A DNA stretch of 13,914 nucleotides from CAYXUG01 sp964468655 (lineage in GTDB: Bacteria; Fidelibacterota; Marinisomatia; Marinisomatales; CAYXUG01), in assembly GCA_964468655.1 (NCBI GenBank), contig CAYXUG010000053.1:1-13914 (forward strand), written 5' to 3'. A program made the translations under genes and the position numbers. The notes beneath the pieces were generated by a model that had not been told where the DNA came from, made no database searches, and saw only the letters and a list, made by a program, of their open reading frames with translations. Below are positions 1 to 7,885 of the stretch, one piece after another. How positions within the stretch are numbered: the first letter of the stretch is position 1; each line of letters begins with the position of its first letter.

Positions 1-13
1 TAATAAAAGAGCA

Positions 14-43
14 TTAAATTCTAAATGTGTAAACCATGTCTAT
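14..43 (+). repeat. Left copy of a ~30-bp inverted repeat (perfect 16-bp core at 28-43)
   Basis: The core TGTAAACCATGTCTAT at 28-43 recurs as its exact reverse complement at 13874-13889. When aligned in opposite orientation, the 14 bases before the core (14-27) match the flank of the other copy at about 9 of 14 positions, so the homology is longer than the core. It lies in the non-coding leader of polA. The core starts with TG and its partner ends with CA, as many transposon ends do, but no transposase is visible here. It may be a dispersed intergenic repeat or an insertion-sequence end. Confidence 0.5.
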
Positions 44-109
44 CCAAGTGTCAATAAAACTCCAATTACCCATTTGAGCATCTCTCCCATCTGATGTAAT
101 TTCCCATTC

Positions 110-2878
110 ATGGTTACATCCAATTCATCCAAAAAACGGCTCTTTCTCATTGATGGATATGCCATGGTGTACAGGGCTCATTTTGCCATGATTCGCAATC
201 CTCTCATCACATCAGACGGCAGGCATACCAGCGCTCTGTTTGGATTTCTCAATTCAATGTTCAAGATTCTGCGGGACGAAAAGCCGGACTATATTGGCGC
301 CATATTCGACGGGAAGGAGAAAACATTCCGCCATGAAAAATATCCCGAATACAAGGCAACACGGGAAAAAATGCCCGATGAACTGAGGGAACAACTTCCG
401 GACCTTTGGCGGTTGATTGAAGCCATGAATATACCGCAGATGACAAAAGAGGGATTTGAGGCGGATGACCTCATCGGCACGCTTGCAGTACAGGCAGAAA
501 AGGAAGGTCTGGAAACATACATCGTCAGCGGGGACAAGGATTTTATGCAGTTAGTGAACTATTCCGTTTTTGTTTACACTCCCGGAAGAATGAACAATCC
601 CACCACCATTTTTGACAGGGAGAAGGTGAAGGAGAAGTGGTCAGTTCCCCCTGAGAAGATGATTGACCTCCTGGGACTTATGGGCGATTCATCCGATAAC
701 GTCCCCGGTGTGCGGGGTGTGGGTGCGAAAACAGCCGTAAAACTGCTGAATGAGTACGGCACGGTGGAAAATATCCTCGATCACGCAGAAGAGGTGAAAA
801 ACAAGCGTGCCAGAGAGGGATTATTAAACGGAAAAGAATTGGCATTGCTCTCCCGGGAACTGGTTACCATCAAAACAGATGTGCCTCTTGAGTTGTCCGT
901 TGATGACCTCAAACAGAAACAGTTCGATTTTGACTCCATGACTGAATTGTTCAGGGAGTTTGAATTCTTCAGAATGGAGAAACAGTTAAATGACTTTAGG
1001 GGAGCTGCGAGCGGAAGAGATGAAACTAGAGACGAGAGCGAGGAAACTAGAAATAAGAAGCTAGAAACTAGAAACGAAATATCAAAAAATTATTCGTGTG
1101 TAGATTCGGTTAGAAAAATGGGAAAATTAATAAGTGGAATAAAGAAAGCGAAACTGGTTTCTGTTGATATTGAATCCACTAGTACTGACCCCATGACTGC
1201 GGAGATTGTGGGCTTCAGTTATTCCGTAAAAAGCGATGAAGGGTGGTATGTGCCCATACAATTTCCGGAAAAAGGGGAACAACTTTTTGGCGGGGAAGAT
1301 GACCTCAAAACGGTTCTCGATCTGATTAAACCGATTCTGGAGGACCCCAAAATTCCCAAGTGCGGGCAGAATATTAAATATGATGCTCTTATTTTAAAAC
1401 GGCACGGGATTAAACTTCAGGGAATAGCATTTGATACCATGATTGCCGCACATCTTTTGAAACCGGAAGAAAGGTCGTATAAACTCGATTACCTCTCTCT
1501 CGAATACTTAAAATTTGAGATGCAGCCCATCACCGATCTTATTGGTTCCGGGCGAAATCAGATATCCATGTCTGAAGTGCCTGTGGAAAAAGTGACCCAC
1601 TATGCCGCTGAAGATGCCGATATTGCCCTTCAACTGGTACCGTTATTGAAAAAGCGATTGAAGGAGGATCAACTGTTAAATGTGGCTGAAGACATTGAAT
1701 TCCCCATGATTCCCGTACTGCTGCAAATGGAACACGACGGAGTCTATGTGGAAAAACCGATGATGGAGGAGATGTCTCTTTGGATGGAAAAAAAGCTGGA
1801 CACATTTACAAGGGAAATCCACTCTCTCGCAGGGACGGAGTTTAACATCAATTCTCCCCAGCAGATGGCAGTTATTTTGTTTGACCGGCTCTCTCTCCCG
1901 AAAATCCGTCAGCGGTCCACGGATGTCAATGTTTTGAAAACACTGAAATACCAGCATCCCCTCCCGGAGAAGGTGCTGGGGTACCGGAAATTTCAAAAAC
2001 TGAAATCAACCTATGTGGATGCTATCCCGAAACTGATCCACCCGGAAACTGACCGAATCCATTCTTCATTCAGCCAGACAGTGGCAGCCACCGGACGGCT
2101 CTCAAGCAGCAATCCCAATTTCCAGAATATTCCCATCCGCGAGGAGGAAGGAAGAGAAATCCGGAAAGCATTCCGTACTCAGGAAAAAGGATGGGTGATT
2201 TTTTCGGCGGACTATTCTCAGATCGAGCTCAGAATCATGGCTCACATTAGCGGTGATGAAACGTTGAAAAGAGCGTTTTTGGAGGGAGAGGATATTCATG
2301 CTCACACCGCCAGCAATATCTACGGAGTTCCTGTGGAGAACGTGCTTCCTGAAATGCGGAGAACGGCAAAAGTGGTGAATTTTGGTGTTATGTACGGAGC
2401 GGGACCTTTCCGGATGTCGCAGGAATTGGGCATTCCGCAAAGGGAGTCAAAAATTGTCATTAAAACATATTTTGACCGTTACCCCGGAATCCGGTCGTAC
2501 ATCGATTCTACTCTCAAAAAAGCGCGAAATGAAAATTATGTGGAAACAATGCTGGGCCGGCGGCGGTATTGTTACGATATCAATAATACAAACCAGAGAA
2601 TTAGAACTGCCGTTGAGCGGGCAGTCATCAATATGCCCATTCAGGGAACCGCAGCGGAAATGATCAAGCTGGCAATGATTAAAATTCATGAAAAACTAAT
2701 AAATTTGAAAACAAAAATGATTCTGCAAATTCATGACGAATTGCTGTTTGAAGTCCCTGATGATGAACTGGGCGAAGTAAAGCAAATGGTGATAGAAGAA
2801 ATGGAATCAGCCATGACATTGGATATTCCCATCGTGGTTGACAGTGGTGTGGGAGAATCGTGGTTTGAAGCACACTGA
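110..2878 (+). CDS. polA: DNA polymerase I (5' nuclease, 3'-5' proofreading exonuclease and polymerase)
   Basis: Family A DNA polymerase, which fills gaps and removes RNA primers during lagging-strand replication and repair. It has 922 residues, close to the usual 900-930. The N-terminal 5' nuclease (about 10-290) has D15 in FLIDGYAMVYR, D142 and D144 in SGDKDF, and D193/D196 in GDSSDN before the helix-hairpin-helix. The proofreading domain (about 336-525) keeps all catalytic motifs: D353-x-E355, N421-xxx-D425 and Y498-xxx-D502. This differs from Taq- and Bacillus-type enzymes, which have lost them. Polymerase motif A is D701YSQIELR, motif B is R750RTAKVVNFG with F758 at the sugar-discrimination position, and motif C is H875DE. 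ATG 110 is the only start that leaves the first nuclease motif intact; no Shine-Dalgarno sequence is evident. The linker at about 305-325 contains a repeated heptad that looks like an inserted DNA repeat. The identification is secure. Confidence 0.98.
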   Translation: MVTSNSSKKRLFLIDGYAMVYRAHFAMIRNPLITSDGRHTSALFGFLNSMFKILRDEKPDYIGAIFDGKEKTFRHEKYPEYKATREKMPDELREQLPDLWRLIEAMNIPQMTKEGFEADDLIGTLAVQAEKEGLETYIVSGDKDFMQLVNYSVFVYTPGRMNNPTTIFDREKVKEKWSVPPEKMIDLLGLMGDSSDNVPGVRGVGAKTAVKLLNEYGTVENILDHAEEVKNKRAREGLLNGKELALLSRELVTIKTDVPLELSVDDLKQKQFDFDSMTELFREFEFFRMEKQLNDFRGAASGRDETRDESEETRNKKLETRNEISKNYSCVDSVRKMGKLISGIKKAKLVSVDIESTSTDPMTAEIVGFSYSVKSDEGWYVPIQFPEKGEQLFGGEDDLKTVLDLIKPILEDPKIPKCGQNIKYDALILKRHGIKLQGIAFDTMIAAHLLKPEERSYKLDYLSLEYLKFEMQPITDLIGSGRNQISMSEVPVEKVTHYAAEDADIALQLVPLLKKRLKEDQLLNVAEDIEFPMIPVLLQMEHDGVYVEKPMMEEMSLWMEKKLDTFTREIHSLAGTEFNINSPQQMAVILFDRLSLPKIRQRSTDVNVLKTLKYQHPLPEKVLGYRKFQKLKSTYVDAIPKLIHPETDRIHSSFSQTVAATGRLSSSNPNFQNIPIREEEGREIRKAFRTQEKGWVIFSADYSQIELRIMAHISGDETLKRAFLEGEDIHAHTASNIYGVPVENVLPEMRRTAKVVNFGVMYGAGPFRMSQELGIPQRESKIVIKTYFDRYPGIRSYIDSTLKKARNENYVETMLGRRRYCYDINNTNQRIRTAVERAVINMPIQGTAAEMIKLAMIKIHEKLINLKTKMILQIHDELLFEVPDDELGEVKQMVIEEMESAMTLDIPIVVDSGVGESWFEAH
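1022..1084 (+). repeat. Three tandem 21-bp repeats inside the polA linker
   Basis: GAAACTAGA begins at 1022, 1043 and 1064, an exact 21-bp period. It encodes three heptads, each starting Glu-Thr-Arg (residues 305-325: ETRDESE, ETRNKKL, ETRNEIS). The repeats fall between the 5' nuclease and proofreading domains, where length changes are tolerated. Read one base later or earlier, the unit would contain TAG stops, so the open frame depends on this phase. Confidence 0.8.
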
Positions 2879-2900
2879 TTGGAAATATGAAACTTGCTTG

Positions 2901-2934
2901 TCCGTCGTATCCACCGGTAGGTGGAGTAGATGGA
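2901..2934 (+). other. RNA hairpin in repeat copy 1
   Basis: The outer stem is TCCGTC (2901-2906) with GATGGA (2929-2934), including one G-U pair. A symmetric 3x3 internal loop (GTA/GTA) follows. The inner stem is TCCACC (2910-2915) with GGTGGA (2920-2925), closed by the tetraloop GGTA (2916-2919). No T-run follows, so it is not an intrinsic terminator. It could protect or punctuate the transcript upstream of the salvage operon. Confidence 0.6.
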
Positions 2935-2959
2935 AAACGGGAAATATGAAACTTGCTTG

Positions 2960-2993
2960 TCTGTCGTGTCCGTCGGTAGGTGGAGTAGACAGA
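2960..2993 (+). other. RNA hairpin in repeat copy 2
   Basis: This has the same architecture as the hairpin 59 nt upstream. The outer stem TCTGTC (2960-2965) with GACAGA (2988-2993) is fully Watson-Crick. The inner stem TCCGTC (2969-2974) with GGTGGA (2979-2984) contains two adjacent G-U/U-G pairs, and the loop is again GGTA (2975-2978). The wobble pairs form only in + strand RNA; the other strand would have C-A mismatches. No T-tract follows. The operon's first start codon is 35 nt downstream of the stem. Confidence 0.6.
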
Positions 2994-3027
2994 AAACTGG
3001 AAACCAATCACCAACTACTACTCACCA

Positions 3028-3975
3028 ATGTATAAATCACTATCTGTGGACGGAGGTGCTACTAAAACCGATCTTCTCCTCGTAAATACTGAAGAGAATG
3101 GCGGATATTTTCACAGCGGTAAAGGAACCAATCCCAATGTGTATGGTGAAGATGGGATTCACCGATTGATGGATTTGATGAATGAAATTTGTACACACGC
3201 AAGGATCGAAAACTCGCATATTGAATGGGCAGTATTGGGAATTTCCGGAATTGGAAGACCGTCCCATAAATTGCTGCTGAATGAAAATTTGAATAAACAT
3301 TTTCCTAAGACTAAAATTGATTTGATGAATGATGCAGAAATGTGCCACGCTCTTCACTTTGGGACCAGTCCCGGAATGACCCTTATTGCCGGTACCGGTT
3401 CCATTGCAGTGGGGAGAGATGAGGACGGGCAGTTAAAACGGGCCGGCGGACATGGATTTCAGGTGGGAGACGAGGGGAGCGGTTACTGGCTGGGGAAACG
3501 GCTCATCACAGAACTCATCGCGGCGGAACGGTCAAATGCAGAGGATATTGTTGATTTAAAGAAAAAGATAATGGATTATTCCGGCCAATCGGACTTTGAG
3601 CAATTCGTCCGGTTTATATCGGAGGACATGGAAAGTGTGGTAAAACTCGCAGGGCTTTCACCTGTTATTTTTGATGAAGCAGAAAAAGGAAATTTATTAG
3701 CGTCTCATCTGGTGAATCAGGGAGCGGAAGCGCTTGCAGAGTTGATTGAAGACCTTGCACAAAAACTTAATATGAACGACTCTGTCAGCCAGATTGGAAT
3801 TGGCGGATCAGTCATAACAAAATCGGATTATTATCAAGAATTGGTTAGGGGTAATCTTCTGTATTCAATGGGTGAAATTGCATGGATGAGGTCTGAATAT
3901 CCGCCGGTATATGGTGGAATCGCTGCTGTTGATGAAAGTATATCTTTAGGTGAATTGGAGATTGAAAATGTATAG
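3028..3975 (+). CDS. BadF/BadG-type amino-sugar kinase, probable MurNAc/GlcNAc kinase (MurK-like)
   Basis: ATP-dependent sugar kinase of the ASKHA fold, 315 residues, a normal length for this group. Phosphate-1 loop: D8GGATKT. Probable catalytic base: D102 in LMNDAEM. Phosphate-2 loop: G122TGS. The family's G141HGFQVGDEGSGYWLG segment follows, and the adenosine motif is at G259GS. No signal peptide, so it is cytoplasmic. Members of this family phosphorylate N-acetylglucosamine, glucosamine or N-acetylmuramic acid (MurK of Clostridium and Tannerella). Sequence alone does not fix the substrate, but the downstream NagZ-like, NamZ-like and symporter genes favour MurNAc and/or GlcNAc from the cell wall. 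ATG 3028 gives the expected MYKSLSVDGG start; no Shine-Dalgarno sequence is seen. It is the first gene of the putative operon, and its stop overlaps the alanine racemase start by 8 nt. Confidence 0.85.
   Translation: MYKSLSVDGGATKTDLLLVNTEENGGYFHSGKGTNPNVYGEDGIHRLMDLMNEICTHARIENSHIEWAVLGISGIGRPSHKLLLNENLNKHFPKTKIDLMNDAEMCHALHFGTSPGMTLIAGTGSIAVGRDEDGQLKRAGGHGFQVGDEGSGYWLGKRLITELIAAERSNAEDIVDLKKKIMDYSGQSDFEQFVRFISEDMESVVKLAGLSPVIFDEAEKGNLLASHLVNQGAEALAELIEDLAQKLNMNDSVSQIGIGGSVITKSDYYQELVRGNLLYSMGEIAWMRSEYPPVYGGIAAVDESISLGELEIENV
3957..3960 (+). promoter_or_regulatory. Ribosome binding site that decides the alanine racemase start
   Basis: GGAG lies seven bases before ATG 3968, inside the 3' end of the kinase gene. 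It supports ATG 3968 over the in-frame GTG at 3950, which would add six residues (MNWRLK) not expected in the family. The overlap suggests translational coupling between kinase and racemase. Confidence 0.65.
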
Positions 3976-5077
3976 TCCCGTTGCGGAAATTCGATTGGAT
4001 CATCTTCTCAGGAATTACAGAAAAATTCAGAAGCATGTTGGCACATCGTTGGTGGTTCCCGTTGTGAAAGCAAACGGTTACGGTCATGGTGCTGTTCCTG
4101 TTGCAAAAGCGCTTCAAAAAGAGGGAGTGAATTTCTTTTCCGTTTTTACAATTGGCGAGGCCATTGAATTGCGGGAGAGTGGAATTGAAGGCGAAATACT
4201 CATTTTCAGCAAGTTGACGGAAGACGGTCTTCCAATAACCATAGAATACAATCTCACCGTAAACGTCAGCCATTTGGATGATATTGATTTTTTGAAACAA
4301 TATACCGAATCTCACGGAAAATCTCCCAAAGTCCACCTGAAAATTGACACCGGCATGACCCGCCTCGGAGTGGATTTTGACGATGCCGAAAAAGCCATCC
4401 TCCATTTCTCCAGTCAAACAGCACTCCAATTGGAAGGAATTTACTCCCACTTCGCCACCTCTGATGAAGGCGATCAGTCCTATGCTCAACTTCAGTTGAA
4501 ACGGTTTAATGAAATTGTATCAATATGTCATTCAACAAATCTCAAGGTAAAATATTTTCACATTGCCAATAGCGGAGGAATTCTCAATCTCCCCGATTCC
4601 TATTTCGATCTGGCTCGTATCGGGATGCTCATGTACGGCGCTTATCCCTCAGATGAAACAACGGAATGTATTGAGGTGGAACCGGTGATGAATTTTAAGG
4701 GTCCCATTGTTTCCTGCCGACGGGTGAAGGCGGGAACCCCTGTGAGTTACGGGTCTGTTTATACCCCGGAAGAGGATGCCTTTATAGCAGTGGTACAGAC
4801 CGGATTTGCAGACGGATTTCCCCGGAACTGGTATGAAAATGGATTCGTCGGATATAAAGGGAAAAATTACAAAATTGCCGGAAGGGTCTGCATGGATCAA
4901 CTCATGGTGAATTTTGGAGATGATGAACCGAAAGTGGGAGAGTTTGTCCTCTTTTTTGGGGATGATGGGCAAAATCAAATCCGGATTGAAGATATCGCAA
5001 GGGAAATCAATTCAACACCGTATGTACTCATGACAGCCATCGGCGGACGGACGGAAAGAATTTATGTGGAAAAGTAA
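3968..5077 (+). CDS. alr: Alanine racemase
   Basis: PLP-dependent cytoplasmic enzyme that interconverts L- and D-alanine. From ATG 3968 it has 369 residues, typical for the family. The N-terminal barrel begins with SPVAEIRLDHLLRNY. The PLP-binding lysine is K34 in VVKANGYGHG. The second catalytic base is Y261 in the VSYGSVY segment at the start of the C-terminal beta domain, and the conserved VCMDQLMVNFGD follows. All key residues are present, so it should be active. It overlaps the kinase gene by 8 nt and the next gene by 14 nt. Alr normally supplies D-Ala for new peptidoglycan. In this setting it may also process alanine freed from scavenged stem peptides, or this may simply be the cell's only alr embedded in a wall-related operon; the window cannot distinguish these. 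Confidence 0.95.
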   Translation: MYSPVAEIRLDHLLRNYRKIQKHVGTSLVVPVVKANGYGHGAVPVAKALQKEGVNFFSVFTIGEAIELRESGIEGEILIFSKLTEDGLPITIEYNLTVNVSHLDDIDFLKQYTESHGKSPKVHLKIDTGMTRLGVDFDDAEKAILHFSSQTALQLEGIYSHFATSDEGDQSYAQLQLKRFNEIVSICHSTNLKVKYFHIANSGGILNLPDSYFDLARIGMLMYGAYPSDETTECIEVEPVMNFKGPIVSCRRVKAGTPVSYGSVYTPEEDAFIAVVQTGFADGFPRNWYENGFVGYKGKNYKIAGRVCMDQLMVNFGDDEPKVGEFVLFFGDDGQNQIRIEDIAREINSTPYVLMTAIGGRTERIYVEK

Positions 5078-7877
5078 ACTTGTAATATCCGCTTTAATCC
5101 TGTTTTTACCGGGGTGTACTTTTATTCCGAAAGTTAAGGTTGTTGAAAAAGTTCAGCCGCTTTCCCTTTCAGATTTATCACTGGAAGAAAAGGTGGCGCA
5201 GATGTTCATGGTGCGGTATTCAGGACATTATTCCCACGAAGAAAGCTATACTTATCAGCAAATAAAGCGGATGGTTAGTGAAAGACGAATCGGAGGTGTC
5301 ATCCTCTTTTTTGGCTCTGTTCAAGGCACCATTTCAAATTTGAATGAGTTGCAGGAAATGAGTCGTGTACCGCTTCTGGTGGCTGCCGATTACGAGCGTG
5401 GAGTCGGTCAGCAGTTGGACGGCGGCACACTCTTTCCGCCCAACATGGCACTGGCAGCAACCGGATACAAACAATATGCTTACGATCAAGGTGAAATCAC
5501 GGCAAAGGAGGGTAGAGCCATCGGTGTCCACGTTACCCTTGCACCTGTAATGGATGTGAATTCGAATCCCGAAAATCCCATTATCAATATCCGTTCCTAC
5601 AGCGATGATCCTCAAATGGTGTCTGACTTCGGTACCGCATTTATCCATGGTGTTCAGGACAATGGCATGATTGCCTGCGCTAAACACTTTCCCGGCCACG
5701 GAAACACAGGCACCGATTCTCATACAACACTGCCGATTATTCACGATGATGAATCAACATTCCGAGAAATTGACCTGTTTCCGTTCAAAAGAGCAGTTGA
5801 ATCCGGAGTCAAAATGATTATGACTGGGCACATTGCTGTTCCTTCGTTAGACGCCACACGACTTCCGGCGTCCCTTTCCCCAAAACTGACAAATGATTTA
5901 CTGAGGAATGAGTTGGGATTTCATGGAATAGTCATCAGCGATGCCATGGAAATGGGAGGTGTTACAGAATCCTTCTGGACGGGAGAGGCAACTGTAAGAG
6001 CTATCGAGGCGGGAACTGATATTGTGCTTATGTCCATGGATGTGGATCAAGCCATTAATAAGGTTGTGGAAGCGGTGAAAAGTGGCAGGTTGTCAGAAAA
6101 TCGAATAGATAAATCTGTTGATAAAATTCTCAACCTGAAAACAGAACTGAATTTGTGGAATGAAAGAACTGTCTTTTTAGAAACCGCTCGTAAAATAATG
6201 GGTCAAACGAAACACAGTTATACAACAGATAAAATTGCCAAACAATCCATAACACTCGTCAAAAATGATAATGGGTACATTCCCATTCCAGTTGAAAAAA
6301 GTAAATCTATGCTTCATCTTGCACTTGCAACAGATGAAGGGATGCTGGGATTTTCATCCACGTTCAGATCGCAGGTTTCACGTCTCCACGGAAATGTTGA
6401 CACGGAGTTTTATTATCAACCTCTGTCTGATGCCGGTATAGAAGAAATTTTACTGAAGGCAGTAGAACACGACTTTATCCTCATCTCACTTTGGATTCGG
6501 GTGAGAATGAATCTGGGAACGGTTTCTATTGATTCCACTCATCGTGAATTGATTTCACACTTCCAAAGTACCGAAATTCCCATGGTGACAGTCTCATTTG
6601 GGAGTCCCTACCTGCAGGATGTGGATCAACTGGAAACGTATGCATGCGCTTATGGGTACGGCGCTGTTTCCCAACGAGCCATGACCAGTGCCTTGTTCGG
6701 TGAAAGCTATGTTACCGGAGGTCTCCCTGTAAGTTTAAGTCAAAATATTCGAAAGGAGACAGGAATAAAATTCTATCCGGAAAAACCACTTTCACCGGCA
6801 GATGAAAAATACAATTTTTCAAAAGCTGAAGAAGTGCTTCAGCAAGCACTATCTGATTCGATTTTTCCCGGAGCTCAGGTGGTTGTTGCTAAAGAAGGTG
6901 AACTTATTTGGGCTCATCAAATTGGAACCTTGACCTATGATTATGACTCACCTTCAGTGACAGAAAATACTCTTTACGATATCGCTTCACTGACAAAAGT
7001 GGCTGCCACAACACCGGTGGTAATGAAACTGGTGGAGAGAAGACTTCTTCCGTTGGACGAACCGGTTTTTCATTTTTTTCCAAAATTCAAGAGAGAGATG
7101 AAAGATCAAATTACCGTGAGGCAGCTGCTGACTCACTCAGCGGGACTGAAACCGTTTGAAGAATATCCATTGGGAACTTCACCGGATGACATTCTGAATG
7201 ACATCATATCCAAACCTTTGATTTCTATTCCGGGAGAGGAATACCATTACAGCGATTTTGGTCCCATACTTCTGGCTAAGATTTGCGAAAAAGTAACAGG
7301 TGAATCATTTGATGAACTCGCTTCGAAAACTATTTTTCGCCCACTTGGAATGGAAAATACATTTTTCAATCCCGATTCAAATTTGTTTGATAGAATCCCG
7401 CCGACGGAGTTGGATACAGTTTATGGTAGAGGATTGGTGAGAGGAATGGTCCATGATGAAAGAGCGTGGCAATTGGGTGGCGTGGCCGGGCACGCGGGAC
7501 TTTTTTCCGCTGCCGGCGATTTGGCGCTTTACGCTCAGTTGATGATGGATGAAGGTTTTTTTCAAGGTAGAAGATATTTTAAACGAAAAACGATTGCAGA
7601 ATTTATCCGGAGACAAAATATTCCTGCAGACAGTGAGCGGAGACTGGGATGGGATACTCCCTCTGAAGAAGGAAGTTCAGCGGGAGATTATTTTTCTGAA
7701 GGCAGTTTCGGTCACACCGGTTTTACGGGAACATCCATGTGGATTGATCCTAACAGAAAAATTGCTGTGATTCTTCTTACAAACCGAGTTCATCCTTCCC
7801 GAAATCGCGGAGGAATGTTTGAGGTGCGACGGGATTTCCACAATGCAGTCATGAGAACACTCCTCGAGGGGAGTTAG
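5064..7877 (+). CDS. nagZ: Lipoprotein fusing a NagZ-type GH3 beta-N-acetylglucosaminidase to a beta-lactamase-fold hydrolase (AmiE-like)
   Basis: 937-residue bifunctional protein. Residues 1-18 form a lipoprotein signal ending L15-P-G-C18; T19 at position +2 is not the aspartate inner-membrane retention signal, so outer-membrane anchoring is plausible. The GH3 domain (about 38-370) has the NagZ signature K207HFPGHG with the D218-S-H220 acid/base dyad, and nucleophile D293 in VISDAMEMGG. The DSH dyad marks N-acetylglucosaminidases rather than GH3 beta-glucosidases. A linker domain (about 390-570) resembles the GH3 C-terminal region. The last ~365 residues form a serine beta-lactamase-like domain (PF00144 type) with S642-xx-K645, Y729-S-D731 and H884-T-G886. 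In B. subtilis, AmiE, adjacent to NagZ, has this fold and removes the stem peptide from MurNAc. The start overlaps alr by 14 nt, with a weak GGAAAG upstream. The GH3 assignment is strong; the amidase role is inferred. Confidence 0.9.
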   Translation: MWKSKLVISALILFLPGCTFIPKVKVVEKVQPLSLSDLSLEEKVAQMFMVRYSGHYSHEESYTYQQIKRMVSERRIGGVILFFGSVQGTISNLNELQEMSRVPLLVAADYERGVGQQLDGGTLFPPNMALAATGYKQYAYDQGEITAKEGRAIGVHVTLAPVMDVNSNPENPIINIRSYSDDPQMVSDFGTAFIHGVQDNGMIACAKHFPGHGNTGTDSHTTLPIIHDDESTFREIDLFPFKRAVESGVKMIMTGHIAVPSLDATRLPASLSPKLTNDLLRNELGFHGIVISDAMEMGGVTESFWTGEATVRAIEAGTDIVLMSMDVDQAINKVVEAVKSGRLSENRIDKSVDKILNLKTELNLWNERTVFLETARKIMGQTKHSYTTDKIAKQSITLVKNDNGYIPIPVEKSKSMLHLALATDEGMLGFSSTFRSQVSRLHGNVDTEFYYQPLSDAGIEEILLKAVEHDFILISLWIRVRMNLGTVSIDSTHRELISHFQSTEIPMVTVSFGSPYLQDVDQLETYACAYGYGAVSQRAMTSALFGESYVTGGLPVSLSQNIRKETGIKFYPEKPLSPADEKYNFSKAEEVLQQALSDSIFPGAQVVVAKEGELIWAHQIGTLTYDYDSPSVTENTLYDIASLTKVAATTPVVMKLVERRLLPLDEPVFHFFPKFKREMKDQITVRQLLTHSAGLKPFEEYPLGTSPDDILNDIISKPLISIPGEEYHYSDFGPILLAKICEKVTGESFDELASKTIFRPLGMENTFFNPDSNLFDRIPPTELDTVYGRGLVRGMVHDERAWQLGGVAGHAGLFSAAGDLALYAQLMMDEGFFQGRRYFKRKTIAEFIRRQNIPADSERRLGWDTPSEEGSSAGDYFSEGSFGHTGFTGTSMWIDPNRKIAVILLTNRVHPSRNRGGMFEVRRDFHNAVMRTLLEGS

Positions 7878-7885
7878 CCGAATCC

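Larger units (their letters stand above)
2881..2998 (+). repeat. Two tandem copies of a 59-bp intergenic repeat
   Basis: Copy 1 is 2881-2939 and copy 2 is 2940-2998. They match at 52 of 59 positions. The period is not a multiple of three and the repeat lies between the polA stop and the kinase start, so it is not coding. Most of the 149-nt gap consists of this duplication. Five of the seven differences fall in paired positions of a predicted hairpin and keep the pairing. Confidence 0.85.

Noticed and set aside
14..124. Minus-strand open frame ending ...IDTWIDMVYTFRI, possible gene remnant
   Set aside because: Only about 36 codons, closed by a stop at 125-127, with no good start; the similar IDMVYSF at the right end comes from the shared inverted repeat, not from a longer homologous protein.
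2102..2440. Antisense open frames within polA and other genes
   Set aside because: They overlap strongly conserved enzyme motifs on the other strand and have no recognisable protein features.
2901..2993. Hairpins as intrinsic terminators of polA
   Set aside because: Neither stem is followed by a T-run; loops and internal loops are repeated symmetrically, which fits a structural repeat better.
2838..3035. Small + strand reading frame across the 59-bp repeats
   Set aside because: The 59-bp period shifts the frame between copies, it starts inside polA, and the protein is low-quality; the pairing-preserving changes indicate a non-coding role.
3950..3967. Upstream in-frame GTG start for alanine racemase
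   Set aside because: It would add MNWRLK with no family counterpart; GGAG at 3957-3960 is well placed for ATG 3968.
5064..7877. Beta-glucosidase or antibiotic-resistance beta-lactamase as the function of the fusion
   Set aside because: The KHFPGHG…DSH dyad points to NagZ-type N-acetylglucosaminidase, and the C-terminal domain sits in a wall-salvage fusion, so AmiE-like or peptidase activity is more likely than drug resistance.
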